Positions 46,683-58,253 of a DNA stretch of 64,000 nucleotides are shown piece after piece. Numbering within the stretch: position 1 is the stretch's first letter; the number at the start of each line of letters is the position of its first letter. The notes beneath the pieces are model-generated. The model was not told the DNA's origin, searched no databases, and worked only from the letters and a program-made list of their open reading frames with translations. The DNA comes from Verpa conica (lineage: Eukaryota; Ascomycota; Pezizomycetes; Pezizales; Morchellaceae), in assembly GCA_033030425.1 (NCBI GenBank), contig JAUFSD010000017.1:1397501-1461500 (forward strand), in the 5' to 3' direction. Made by a program: the position numbers and the translations under genes.

Positions 46683-48828
46683 AGTTACTCCCTATAAGAA
46701 CATGAAATAGAGCGAACCTGTATTCTCATAGGAGAATACTAGTATATAGACCATGTCCTGTCCTGAATATGTATTCTTATAGGGCGACTATGCTGTATAC
46801 ACTGATGACAGAGCCCATAGAGTTGCGAAGTCAAGACTCCCAGACAATTTCTTCTTGTGGAAGTTCAATAGGCGCGGCTAGGTTGATTTCCGTCCGGGAA
46901 ACGGTGAGACCCCTCCCTCGCCATGAATTGCATTCTACGGAATATACTAACCAAGATATATTTCAAATCGCCATAGCACCCATCGCGTTATCTTGTAGGA
47001 GTTTTATCGGTTCGAGTCGGTATTGGACGACTACTTTCGGTCTATAGGGCTATCGAGTGGTATACCGTGCCTCAATACCTCAATAAATTGCCGCGTAGAA
47101 TACGGTATACTCGCGCTATAAGGGTTCGGGTTATAAGAGAACTCTCCTTATATGGGTATGAGGAATAGAACAAACGTATATTTTATGTGTACTTGAGATT
47201 TCATATAAGATAACTACCATATGAGGATATGGTACGGGGTCTATCCATATTATTATAAGGAGGGAATACTGTATGGGTGAGTTTGGTGGGATAGATTTGG
47301 ATTGTAGTATCTCTAGTTATGCTTTTTCACTAAAATACTCTAGAGGTTGACACTTAAGCTAATAAATCACAATTTACCTTAATTCTTATTTCCCTTGGAA
47401 TATTGACTAGAGAACAGAAATCTTGCACTGCCATAGAATATAACCTGCTAGACTTTAGCGATACAATACTTACTGGAAGTATAGAAACTACCCCCGGTTC
47501 GCGTAGTAGGCGTAGCAAATGCCTTGTGATTTGCTGTTACTCGCCTAAACACGTCTATTCTGGTTTCTAGGTTTGAGTTTATATTGTGGCTGTGTTTCTG
47601 GTAACCGGCTGGCTACGTCTGTTGCTATTGCGAGAATAGAAGCCACACTTTAATATTAGACTAAGATTAGTACGTGTCTTAGACATGATATATGCGGCCT
47701 AAGGTAAGACAGGTTTAGATTTAAAGTTTAAGCGTAATAGATATCTTTGGGGTAAGAGTTTCATTCACTCCATAGGTCTATTTTGGGATGAAACACTGCC
47801 GATACTAGGGTAATGGTGCTTGGGGTTCGCGGGTCTTGTTTTAGCTTGTTTCAATTCAGAAACAGCGTTTTTGGGTCTTAAATATGGTATCAGAAATTTC
47901 TACAGGAGGTATTTCCCTACAATCTTTAGCTGTAGAGTTGCTGTTTTAGCATTCTTTAGGTATAGATGCTTTCCTACTCCTCCCTTAATAGATTAGGTAG
48001 ACTCTTGCGTCACTGTAGTGTATAACTCAACAAGTTCCAGCTTATTGTTAAGTAAGTTTGCAAGTAGACGCTACCCATATACTATCCAGCAAGAGAAGCT
48101 ACCCAATAAACCAATTTTTTAAAAAAGCAATTTAGGAGTACCATGGCCTCACCAAGTATCACTCGCTTAGATACAATTCAGGGCAGGGAAATGTATAGCA
48201 AATACGCTATTAAACTCTTTTAACTATGCTAGATGTCTTTGTGTATAAATATAAAAATATATATGACTGGAAAGGCCGGTAAGCAAAAGTTCGCTGAACA
48301 GGGAAAGACTATACCCTTCTCTTGAGTTTCTTCATCCTCTACACCTTCCATGTTGGATAACTTTCTATCTGCTTTAGACCTGGGATTGATTTCCCCAGGA
48401 GTCGTAAAATCCAGGAAAGTAAAGAGCCTGGTCTAGCTGCTGTAATCTAAATAACGGCAGATATAATAAGTAATAATCCTATAATAACTATCGTACACTC
48501 GATCTAATAGAATATGACTGGGGTGTAATGTATTGTTTTTGTAGGGAATTTCAAGCGCACGCAAGAGGATATCTCTGTTCTACTACTTGTCTTAGATAGA
48601 TATTATAATAACCCTAACCCTTTAGAGTGAGTGTTCTGTAGCAGCCCACGACGAAAGACATAGGATCATTAATACTTACAAGCAGCTATCTGTCCTTAGC
48701 AGTCAGACCGAAGAGATATCTAGTAACCTCCACAAACGGCACAAATCTGTAATTATTTTGAAGATCTTCCTGCCTACTGAATTCCTTGTTAGACAAATCC
48801 ACACCCAGGGCGACCCCGACTAAAAGAA
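46683..48828. other. AT-rich gene-poor stretch
   Basis: No supported feature. Short plus-strand frames at 46769-47047 show no domain. Confidence 0.45.
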
Positions 48829-50145
48829 TTACCTTCTTTGATCACTCTGCAAAGTCAGGGTCTTGTACTGCTTTTTCAGTAAAAGTCTGGTAGATTTTCT
48901 CAATTTTTTACCCATCCTCCACCACGGTTCAGTCGCAAACTGTAGCGCTGTTCTCCCACGCACGTCCTGGATTGTAACATCGGCGTGGTTAAGGATTAAT
49001 CGATCGATCACGGCTGCATATCCATTCTTCATCGCAAAGTGAAGCGCAGTCATCCCACTCTCGTCCCTTGCGTTTATATCTATTCCACGATCTAGCAGGT
49101 ATTGAACCGTACCGTTGTCCCCTATCATGGCCGCTAGATGCAGCGCTGTCTGTTTGGTGTCGCTCGTGCAGGAATTGATGTCGGCGCCGTACTCCAGGAG
49201 GACTTTAACAATCGCGCGGCTACCGCTTACTGCTGCTAGGTGGAGAGCCGTGTATCCAGCTGTCTTCCCATAAGTGCTCCGCCTAGTGATATCGGCACCA
49301 TGTTCCAGTAGAACTTGCACTGATTCTATTTGTTTCCATATGATTGCTAGATGGAGGGGAGTAGGACCTTGCATGTGCTGAGCTTCAATATCAGCTCCTG
49401 CCTCAAGCAAGAGTTCGATAGAACTGGTGATATTATCCCTTGCAGCCCAATGAATCGGGGAGAGATAGTCAGTCTCTGTGAGAAGATCCTTCCCCCCTCT
49501 CTCTAGCAGGATTTTGAGAATACTCGGGTATCTCGTCGCTAGATGCAAGACCTTTTGCCCATACAGACCCACCCCAGAGAGGCAGACTGTGGCTCCATTC
49601 CTTAGCAGTATCTCAGTCACCATTTTGAACCCACAACCCACAGCGAAATAGAGAGGCTGTTGATTACCAATAGGTCCCTCAGACCTCGGATTTGCGCCGT
49701 GTTCTAGAAGTATCTGCGCTGCTAGTGGTCGTCCACAAAACGCAGCGATGTGAAGCGGTGTTAGGCAATTTGGCCTAGGGGATTCGAGCTCGGCGCCGTT
49801 GTCTAGTAGGAACTTGATTATTTCCCTAGACGTGAACTTTGAAGCCGCGGCCCAGTGCAGTGCCATGTTTTGATATCTTACGCGATCTTCGGGAATGCAG
49901 GAATCCAGCGCTGTCTTGGCTAGGCCTACATTTCCGCGCATAATCGCCCATTCCAAAGGTGCTTCTTCGGGCCTTAGACGTTCAGGATAGCGTATGGCAA
50001 GGTTGTTTAGATTCGGGGTGAAGATGTTTGCAAAGCGCCGGCTGGCTCGGACTAGGCAGCACAGTGTTCTCCACTCGTTGTCGGACTCTAAAGCTTCCCC
50101 GACGAGGAAGAGAAGTTCGTTTGGTAGGTCGAGGAGTGGGAACAT
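48829..50145 (-). CDS. F-box/ankyrin-repeat protein, 438 residues
   Basis: A single exon from the ATG at 50145. An F-box-like start, FPLLDLPNELLFLVGEAL followed by LCCLVRASRRFANIF, occupies residues 2-48. About ten ankyrin repeats follow from residue 60, for example CLTPLHIAAFCGRPLAAQILLEHGAN, then a degenerate repeat around LHLATRYPSILKILLERGG, and clear units ending near residue 405. The C-terminus is basic (KKLRKSTRLLLKKQYK). Such proteins are thought to bring ankyrin-bound targets to an SCF ubiquitin ligase, which is family-level inference. Two more genes of this design lie at 51511 and 53729 on the other strand. Unlike the NLR-like protein at 34184, its repeats are well diverged from each other. 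Confidence 0.9.
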   Translation of the reverse strand: MFPLLDLPNELLFLVGEALESDNEWRTLCCLVRASRRFANIFTPNLNNLAIRYPERLRPEEAPLEWAIMRGNVGLAKTALDSCIPEDRVRYQNMALHWAAASKFTSREIIKFLLDNGAELESPRPNCLTPLHIAAFCGRPLAAQILLEHGANPRSEGPIGNQQPLYFAVGCGFKMVTEILLRNGATVCLSGVGLYGQKVLHLATRYPSILKILLERGGKDLLTETDYLSPIHWAARDNITSSIELLLEAGADIEAQHMQGPTPLHLAIIWKQIESVQVLLEHGADITRRSTYGKTAGYTALHLAAVSGSRAIVKVLLEYGADINSCTSDTKQTALHLAAMIGDNGTVQYLLDRGIDINARDESGMTALHFAMKNGYAAVIDRLILNHADVTIQDVRGRTALQFATEPWWRMGKKLRKSTRLLLKKQYKTLTLQSDQRR

Positions 50146-51510
50146 CGGTGTAGGGAGCGCTTGGTGGTGAGTTTCAAGGGGTGCTGGGCTCCGGTCGCTG
50201 CCTGAGTGTCTGGGGATTAATTGTGTACCCTGATTGGCTACAATATAACCCTAGCCCAGATATCTTATCCAGGGGAATTAATACAAGTGTAAAAAGCCTT
50301 GCTGGAACCCTACGCCGAACACTTATAGGATTAGAAATAGATGCTAGCTATTACATATCGTATTGCCTCGAAAATTTAGCTCTACGGGCATCACCGCCAC
50401 CTATAATTAGAGGTGTTCTCTAAGGTTGTTTCCGATTTCCCTAAACCGGTCGACTAGGTGGAGATAATCAGATAGCCTATATTAAGGTAGAGATATAAAG
50501 ATAGTACAATGCAGGCCTCTGATTATTTCTATAGTACCCTAGAGAATAGATAAGACCCCCCCTAATACATTTGGTGGGAAATAGTAGATATGCCCGCATA
50601 GTCAATTTTTCATATATTGACTAGTAGTAAGCTGCATATTTTTTTCTATAGGGTGAGTCCACTAAGTTTATTTGAAATTTTGTCTAAGGAATCCGTTAAA
50701 GTTGAAGGTCATTATTATCTTCATTCTACCATGCACCTCAGTCATAATTTAGCTTTTAGCACCCGATTAATCAGTTATCAGATAGCAGGGTTAATATCTA
50801 ATAAGCTAGAAATCGATACTTCAATGGTCTTTTGCCTAGCTCAGTAGAACTGGTGATGGTATTGATATAGTAAAAAAGTGTTCTGAATCAAGTTAGTTAT
50901 GCAAGGATCACATTGTGTTAGGCGCTATATAGTTATATAGTCGCACCCCGCTCTAAGAAACCTCGTTCTAAGAAAACTTTGCTGTAAGAAATATTTAAAT
51001 GAGATCGACAAAATTCTTAGCGTTTCTTATAGCAAGGTACAATTTAACCCTAAGCTGCTATCCTGGATGTACGGAACTGAAGATATGTGGCTGTCGTAGT
51101 GTATGAGTCAAGTGTAGGGGGGTGGCACAATCTCCACTGACAAGGATAAACGCCACCCCTATATACGGACGAGTCATAGCTATATGCTAGATACTTGATA
51201 AATAGCAAAGAAGGGAAGTCTTCTAGCTGCGTAGATTCCTATCAATTAGTATCCCTTTTAATATCCACGCGTATCTCTTTCTACTTCAAAGCATCGATCA
51301 ATGGCTCCCCGGAGGTCAACTCGGATATCCGAAAAACCATCTACCCCAGTGTACCGAGTAACTGCCTCCGAAAAGCGATCTCGCCCACGCCGCAAACACC
51401 CACGCACCCGCCCCAGTCAGATACCGGTACTTACCCTACCCAGGGAGCCGGTAGCTTTGCATATCGCTAACGAAGAGTAGCCTCCCCAGCCACAAGTGAA
51501 GCCTGTTTTT
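50146..51510. other. divergent promoter region of two F-box/ankyrin genes
   Basis: No gene supported. A cluster of TAAGAAA motifs, with one inverted copy (TTGCTGTAAGAAA / TTTCTTATAGCAA), lies at 50955-51040. Confidence 0.4.
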
Positions 51511-52506
51511 ATGGGCCGGGGAACCCTCCACCTCCTACGCTTTCCAAACGAAGTTCTCAGCCACATCTCCAAATATCTCGGACCAGTTGAAATCAAGTCC
51601 CTAAGGCAATGCAACCGTTTCCTTGCCTCGTTGCTGTTTCCCATGATGTGGGCCACTAGAGAAAAGAACCACATGAACCCGCTTCAATGGGCTGCATATA
51701 ATGGGGATGAACCCCAAATGAAAACTTTAATGAGTGAGGGCTACGACGTCACGGCAGGCTTAGGGTTTCTCTGGGATATTACGAGCCCCCTTACCATAGC
51801 GGCACTCCGCGGACATACCGCCGCGTTGAAGCTCATGCTAGATGCCGGAGGAGACAAAGTCACGCCAAATCTCTGGAACCCATCATTCGTGATTGAAGAA
51901 ATTTCAAAAATTAAAGATAAATGGTCTGACGAGCTTGCAGAGCTGCTATTTAAGCACGGAGCAGTAGTGAATGGGGTGACTTTCACGAAGAAGACACTCC
52001 TCCACTGGCTTGCGGAACACAAAAATGTGTCTGGTATACGATTACTGTGTAAGCATGGGGCTATTGTGACGGCCAAGGGGCCTCTCAGAGAAACGCCGCT
52101 CCATTCTGCGGTTTTGAGTGGGGATGGGTATGAGACGGTGCGGGTGCTGTTGCAACATGGTGCGGACCAGACCATTTGCGATATCTCTCGGAAGACGCCA
52201 CTGCATTGGGCGGTGAGTGAGAAGAACGGGGAAGGGCTTAGGAGTGCGAAGTTACTATTGGCTGTTGGGGCGGATACTAATGCAGTGGATTTTAGAGGGA
52301 GGACTGCTTTGCATTATGTAGCTTCGCCGGATCTGGTGCCATATACGAGTGGGAGCATGGATTTATTGTTGTTGTTATTGGAGAAGGGGGCCAATACTAT
52401 GATTAAAGATAATGAGGGATACACTGCTGCGGATATGGCGCAGAAGGCTGAGCAGATGGAATTCTATAGGTTGATCACTGAAAGGGATACTCGCTCTGCG
52501 ATATGA
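51511..52506 (+). CDS. F-box/ankyrin-repeat protein, 331 residues
   Basis: The ATG at 51511 (MGRGTLHLLRFPNEVL) is the first in frame; the longer frame to 51496 starts with GTG. The F-box lies at residues 8-45 (LRFPNEVLSHISKYLG, then LRQCNRFLASLLFPMMW). About seven ankyrin repeats follow, among them PLTIAALRGHTAALKLMLDAGG, ETPLHSAVLSGDGYETVRVLLQHGAD, and the last around NEGYTAADMAQKAEQMEF. Single exon, intact. Diverges from the related gene at 48829. Probable SCF substrate receptor by domain layout. Confidence 0.9.
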   Translation: MGRGTLHLLRFPNEVLSHISKYLGPVEIKSLRQCNRFLASLLFPMMWATREKNHMNPLQWAAYNGDEPQMKTLMSEGYDVTAGLGFLWDITSPLTIAALRGHTAALKLMLDAGGDKVTPNLWNPSFVIEEISKIKDKWSDELAELLFKHGAVVNGVTFTKKTLLHWLAEHKNVSGIRLLCKHGAIVTAKGPLRETPLHSAVLSGDGYETVRVLLQHGADQTICDISRKTPLHWAVSEKNGEGLRSAKLLLAVGADTNAVDFRGRTALHYVASPDLVPYTSGSMDLLLLLLEKGANTMIKDNEGYTAADMAQKAEQMEFYRLITERDTRSAI

Positions 52507-53728
52507 GAGTAACGCCTACTTGTACAGGTTTCTGCCTTGTTGTAAATACGTATATATATTCCTAGAAATTGCAATTAATTTTACTATTCCCCTAGTTCTC
52601 ATCTCTACACCCCCTTAGATACCCAGTTGTGCTGCCCGAGACTAGTACTTATATGCACCTGGCCCATTCGGAGAAGTCAGCCAATACAAGAAAATACATA
52701 GGCCAGTAGAAATATATAATTAATGCTCTGGTTAATTGAGATGCTCCTATTACCCCAACTCAGCCCTAAATCTCGACCTAGCGCATGGGAGGGGTTAAGG
52801 GGGTAATTGGGTAGTTTGTAACTTTATCAGGACACGAATTCAATACTTGCTACACAAAAAAAAATCGCTCAAGTATAGCCATATCAAATACTTCCCAGAG
52901 TCTCCACCTAAACCCAGCAGTAGAGTATTTTATACTGTGGCTGGGTTTGGTGACTGCATCGGGGGGTTCCTAGAATTACTGTATATCGACCAGAGAAGTA
53001 TTTCACCTGCAGATACATGGATATTCGAAAGAAGGGGGCACTGCGGAAAGCCATGTGGTAAAACAGGTCGATCCACCTTGGGGGCTCTGGTCAAACTGCA
53101 TAATTTCAAGGCATATTCTATCCCAAAACAGGATAGAACTAGAGTGATTTTGTAAAACTGAGGTAATTACCAGCACATTGGTGACTGGGCATATAACCCA
53201 ATACCTATTAGTAAAAGGTCTCTAGACAGCTGACTACATGTATTTCTAGGTCCCATATATCCATTATGGCTTCAGATACTAGAGTCTAAGAAGTATGTAC
53301 ATAATCTAATCTGATCTGATCGATGATCTCAACGCGATGAGCACTGTGGCTAGTGATCCTTCATAAGAGGATCATGCCTCCGATGGAGGATCAACAATAT
53401 ACGTTCCTTGATCTTCTCATCTTTTGATTGAAGATAGTAGGAAGCTAGTCTTTCCGCTGGTTGACGTGTCTTGGGGACCGCATCCAGCCATCACACTAGG
53501 TGTAAGGCCTCAGGGTCACAAAGACTCGATGAAGCACTGCCTGTCACTAGGAATCTGAAAAAGAAGATGATCATTAGATCATCATCTCGTTGGCCAATTG
53601 AGTCAACGTCTTTGTGATCAACCATCTGTGGACTACGAGTCAAGCCTAACCAAACATAAATCCCATCTACCGGCATCACTAGCGGGATTAACCCCCCACC
53701 GTTCTCTCGCCCCGTCAAGGACTCCACC
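52507..53728. other. intergenic with GATC-rich hairpins
   Basis: A 102-codon frame at 52847-53155 has no recognisable content. Short palindromes rich in GATC cluster at 53300-53600, for example TGATCCT/AGGATCA at 53354-53374 and AGATGATC/GATCATCATCT at 53565-53588. No gene supported. Confidence 0.4.
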
Positions 53729-54648
53729 ATGCCTCTCCTCAATCTCCCAAACGAGATCCCCCTTCATATATCCGAGAATTCAGATGAGCTAAGGGACCTT
53801 AATAACTTCCTCCGATGTAACCGCTGTCTCTATGCTCTCCTAAACGATACTCTCTACCGCCTAGCTCTCGAGCCCGTAGGTCCCTTAACAGCCCTTGAAT
53901 GGGCTGTAGACGGAGGCTACGAACATCTAGTCCGATCCCTTCTCTTAAGCGGCGTTGATATCGAGTCTGGTAGGAAGCCTAAGGAAATTTGCACCCGGGA
54001 GACACCCCTCATTAGAGCATGCAAAAATGGGAATCTAAGCATTGCTAAGCTCTTGTTACAACATGGTGCAGATGTCAATATCCAGTTCGAATTGGATAGT
54101 TTTGGATACAGTACTCTACTAAACGATATAATCCTTTCGGGATATCACGGAAGAGCTGCGAAATGATTTTATAAGACTTTTTGTTGAGCTACGGGGCCGA
54201 CATAAATGCACAACAAGATGGCGGTTGGAATACCCCGCTCCAAATGGCTATGCTTGTATATTATAGGGGTTCGGGGTGGGGATTCGAAATTGCACGATTG
54301 CTTTGCGAGCACGGGGCGAATGTACAGATACAGAATTCTAGAGGGGTGACCGCACTACACACTGCGGTGAATGCGGCGGCGCGGTGGCAATCAGAGCCGA
54401 ACAGGATGGCGCTGATAACCTTGCTGCTTGAGAAGGGCGCGGATTCGAGTATAAAATGTTGTAATGGGTATACGCCATTGAGTCTAGCTAGAGAGTACAG
54501 GTTGAAGTGTGTTGTGAAGACTCTTTTGGGAAATAGTGTAGATGTTAGGGAAGTATGTAGCGAGAGGAAGGAAATGGGGGAAGTATGGGGATGGGGGGAC
54601 CTGTGGGAAGAAGCAGCGAGTAGTGAGATGGCGGAGAGAGAAGTCTGA
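53729..54648 (+). pseudogene. broken F-box/ankyrin-repeat gene
   Basis: Frame 1 (53729-54166) codes for an F-box-like start (MPLLNLPNEIPLHISEN, then FLRCNRCLYALLN) and two ankyrin repeats, stopping at TGA after GYHGRAAK. Frame 2 resumes at 54175-54181 with LLSYGADINAQQDGG and two or three further repeats, preceded by an in-frame TAA at 54172. No GT...AG pair can bridge the gap, so at least one indel and a stop separate the halves. The last 34 codons (from about 54546) are not ankyrin-like and lie inside a putative retroposon insertion bounded by TAGTGTAGATGT. Related to the intact genes at 48829 and 51511. Likely a pseudogene; two shorter products cannot be excluded. Confidence 0.72.
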
Positions 54649-54828
54649 GTTATGGCGGGGTTAAGTTTAGGTTGTTTTACAGTGTTTTTGCATTACATAT
54701 TTTATTTTTGTTTTATTTTTATTTTATGTTTTGTTTTCAAGCGTTTTGTTTTTTGGACTCAGCCCGGAGTGTGTGGTGCGGGTACCTTGGCCCCAGGGCT
54801 CCATGTACTTATGATTAATTCATTCATT
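54546..54828 (+). mobile_element. truncated non-LTR retroposon, copy 3, with 12-bp target duplication
   Basis: The right end contains GGGCTCCATGTACTTATGAT and an ATTCATTCATT tail, the same end as copies 1 and 2. TAGTGTAGATGT occurs directly after the tail (54829-54840) and again at 54534-54545, giving a 283-bp insert. The insert begins inside the coding frame of the ankyrin gene. The shared right end is clear; the left boundary rests only on the 12-bp match. Confidence 0.55.
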
Positions 54829-55740
54829 TAGTGTAGATGTAACCAGGCAGTAGAAGATGAGGGGGGTTTTGTTTCTCTTTTCAACCTTTATATGGATGCT
54901 GAAAAGAAATATAGGTCACTTGGGGCTACATCTACTAATGTACCGACGATTTCTTTCATATATGTAGCCTTTCAAGTTCGACGTGTTTATATCTCCTGAT
55001 GGAGACTTAGAGCTAAGGCCGTTAGGCCTTTGGAATCGCCGCTAGTTAGGGTGTAGGAGCGAGAGAATCATGTTAGTACTCAGTCGTCACAGTTTCCAAC
55101 CTCACTCATCATCCACCCCTGGAGTATTAAATTTGATTACCAGAGGCCTCCAATTCTTTGACATTCTTCTCGGTATTATTAACCTGAACTGATTTAAATA
55201 TTGCGATATATATTCGGTTAACCTAACGGCATCACCTCAACGTATCGTACAAGAGCCCCCCATAGCTCATAAATCCTCAAACCAGACTCCGCCATAAACC
55301 TGTGTACAGATCCTGGGGATATAGGCAGAAATAGCAAACCCTAAACCATATCAAATACAAAATACCGTGAGTTTAAGGACTCCCAATACAGATACTATAT
55401 CTTAACTTTACAGCAGGGGCATCTATCTGGAATCATTGTCAGCTGCTTAACACGCTGGAAAAGGTCCTAAGAAGAGAGATACACCCAAAAGATAAGGTAC
55501 TGGCATTTCATAGTACAGCCCATGTGAGTCAGCCCACCTCAACACAGGATTTGCCAGGCCTAGTTTAAAAAGCTCAGTTTATAACAATACTCTTGCGCCA
55601 GACCTAAGGAACAGCTTCTCATATTTGGCAAAAGGAGGTGATGGGCCTTCCGGATCGGGTTGAGGTACGCCTCCAATAGGGGTATTCCTCTTAATTCGTT
55701 ATCTCGGCTGAGCCCCACTAGGTAAGTATACAATACTCAG

Positions 55741-56088
55741 TATGGCAGCTTAGACCTATTCGGAAAATCTAGTTCTGATTGTATAGAAAAGGGAATAGCT
55801 GCAGCTAGCAGCACCAGACAAGCAGTGAGTCTTGAAGCATTAGATGATACCGTAAGGAATAAGACACCCACCGAGCAACGGGCTCTACTAGAGTATTGGA
55901 GTGTCCCCTTTCGAGATAGAGCCCCCAGTCGCCTCTCCTGAAGGCTTATGCTAACGATAGTAGAAGCTTTCCCAAAACTGAATAGTATCAGGAAGAACAT
56001 ATTATCATATAACCTTTGGGGAGCAGGTGTAGCATTGAGACTAAAGAGTGTCCTTGGTATTCGAGTCTTACCCAGCCTCACAGTCTAG
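55741..56088 (+). pseudogene. decayed coding frame, 116 codons with one internal stop
   Basis: The plus-strand frame from 55741 reads protein-like sequence throughout (TPTEQRALLEYWSVPFRDRA, RLMLTIVEAFPKLNSIRK, YNLWGAGVALRLKSVLG) with a single TGA at 55939-55941 and a terminal TAG at 56086. The TGA follows a TCC codon and may derive from CGA. No start codon is evident. A minus-strand frame of 114 codons covers the same DNA, but its composition is poorer. Family not recognised. Confidence 0.35.
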
Positions 56089-56382
56089 TACGAAAGATAT
56101 TTATTTATATTTCGGGAAACATGTAGAAAGTGGAGTTATTTTCTGCATATTTAACAACGTTGGTAGAACACGCAATAGGGTGGTCTAAATACGCACTTTT
56201 ACTAGGTTTACCGCTGTATCTGATACTTGCTTGCGGGGCTGATATCTCCATAGCTCTTTATAGGGTTAAACGTAGATTTAGGTATTGCAGGGACCCTTGG
56301 GACCTGCACCGGGGTTTATCCCGTCCCACTGTGATGAGAACCCTAGCCCTGATGCAACGAGAGGCCGTGCAGCCGCAAGAAT

Positions 56383-56514
56383 CCGTATTCGCATTCGCAT
56401 CCGCATCCGTAGTCGCTACTGGTAGGAGAATATATCCCACCTACATATGTGCACTCAACGTGGGCATCATCATCACCATCACCACAAACACCATCATCAT
56501 CATCATCATCCAAT
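56383..56514 (+). repeat. simple repeats: CGCATT/CGCATC hexamers and CAT/CAC triplets
   Basis: Imperfect ATTCGC / ATCCGC hexamers run at 56388-56410. A CATCAT/CACCAC triplet tract runs at 56465-56511. Confidence 0.75.
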
Positions 56515-56965
56515 CCCCCAATTCCGGATCTTGCACCTGAAACCTGCATTCATTTCCTTGCAGATTTACTGGTGGTGACTAATCATGACGGAGACCTTCC
56601 CAGTCCAGTCCAGTTCCCTGCGTGAGGCACAGATCCGCCGCCGACGACGGCGACGAAGACGGGGATAGAAGACCGGTCATTGTCTTTAGGGGATCTCACC
56701 TGCTGTCAATCCCTCTCAGCTCCATCTCTACGAGGCATCAGCATACAAGACTGATCGTACGACTTCCCGCAGCGTTGTACGTGTTTCCGCAGCATTGTAC
56801 GTATTCTCTCCCACCTGTCGCGTCGTTACCCCTAACCCTGCCGGTTTAAGCTTATCACCCGATCTCCCACTAACATAACGTTACATTGTAGAAACTATTC
56901 TATTTCTGTCAACTAGGCCCTCAAAGCCACGCCACTCTACTCCACTCTCCCCTCCCCCGTTTATA

Positions 56966-58253
56966 ATGGCCTTCTCCCCGCCTACCTCTCCGGCCATGTC
57001 TGCCGCTCAATCCCGCGCCACCACATCCCCCTCTCCAAATTCACCCGGTGCTCCTGTCCGTCGCACGCGAACAGCGTCAATAACTCAATCCATCATAGAC
57101 GCAAACCCGCACTACGGCTTTTGTGCTGCGACAGGCGACGCACTCGCTTCTGCGCCCTCAATCAAAGACCTGCGAAGGAACAGTGCGGGGAGTATCGCGA
57201 GAAGCAGGAGTACGGTTGGCAGACGGGGGAGCAGCGTTAGTGCTGCCAGCCCAGGGATTGATATGGCAAGGAGAGCCGAGAGCTTTCCGATTCATGAAGA
57301 GGGTCACGAGGAGGTGAGACAGCCGAGGGTGGTGGATAGTCTGGTTGCTGCAGGGGAGAAGGTGGAGGGAGAGACAGGAAGTAGAACAGTGAGTGTACAT
57401 GAGGATGAGGAGTTTAAACCGGGATGGTGGGCTGTTACGGTGCAGGGGTTGCTTACGTTTTGGAAGTTTTTTATAACTCCTATGGTATGTTTACAATAAT
57501 GTTCCCCTACTATAGTGTATCTGGCTAATACTGTGATAGGGCTTCTTCATAACTATATATGCCCTAAACGTTGTTGCTTGGGGTGGCATGCTCTTCCTCT
57601 TACTTTGTAATGCTGCCCCGGCAATGTGTAAACCTACATGCAATGACATAAACTCCCCCCGCCGCGTTTGGATCGAAATCGATTCCCAAATTCTGAACGC
57701 CCTCTTCTGCGTCACCGGCTTTGGCCTCATCCCATGGCGTTTCCGGGATCTCTATTTCTTGCTGAAATGGCGTATTGGCGGGAAGAAGACGGCTTTGGAA
57801 AGACTAGCCAAGATTCATGAGGGATGGTTTCGTGTTCCCCGTGAGGAGGGCTCAATGGAGGCACAGGCTGTTGAGGTCGAGAGAGGTAGACTGACGGAAG
57901 GGGAAGAGGCTATAGCGGCAGAGCCTGGCGAGACAGAAACGGGGCTAAGGGCACCACCGACAAAGAGCTGGAAAATGGATTTTGTCGTGTGGATGTATGT
58001 GTGGAATACGTTCCTACAGGCGGTACTAAGCGGGTTCATGTGGGGGATGAATAGGATTAATAGGCCGAGTTGGAGTACCGGGCTGTTTGTAGCATTGGCT
58101 TGTATTGTTGCTGGTGTAGCTGGAGGTATGGTGTGGTTTGAGGGGAGGAAGGTTAAGAGGATTGAGGGGGTGAAGGATAAAGTTGAGAAAGACGGGAAGG
58201 AGGAAGAGAAGACGGCACTCACATCACCGACACCTGCAGTGGTCGTGGGATAG
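56966..58253 (+). CDS. DUF2985 family membrane protein
   Basis: Exons 56966-57484 and 57540-58253 join in phase 0 across a 55-nt intron (GTATGT donor, GGCTAATAC branch site, GATAG acceptor) to give 410 residues. The first 150 residues are disordered and rich in serine, arginine and proline. Then come FWKFFITPMGFFITIYALNV and WGGMLFLLLCNAAPAM, a cysteine pair (MCKPTC), the conserved block RVWIEIDSQILNALFCVTGF with WRFRDLYFLLKWR, a charged loop, and two C-terminal helices (FLQAVLSGFMWGMN and LFVALACIVAGVAGG). This is the arrangement of fungal DUF2985 proteins (assignment from memory). Role unknown; a multi-pass membrane location is expected. Confidence 0.88.

Larger units (their letters stand above)
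54829..56965. other. gene-poor stretch with a coding relic and microsatellites
   Basis: Holds a decayed coding frame at 55741-56088 and simple repeats at 56380-56515. No intact gene is supported. Confidence 0.45.
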
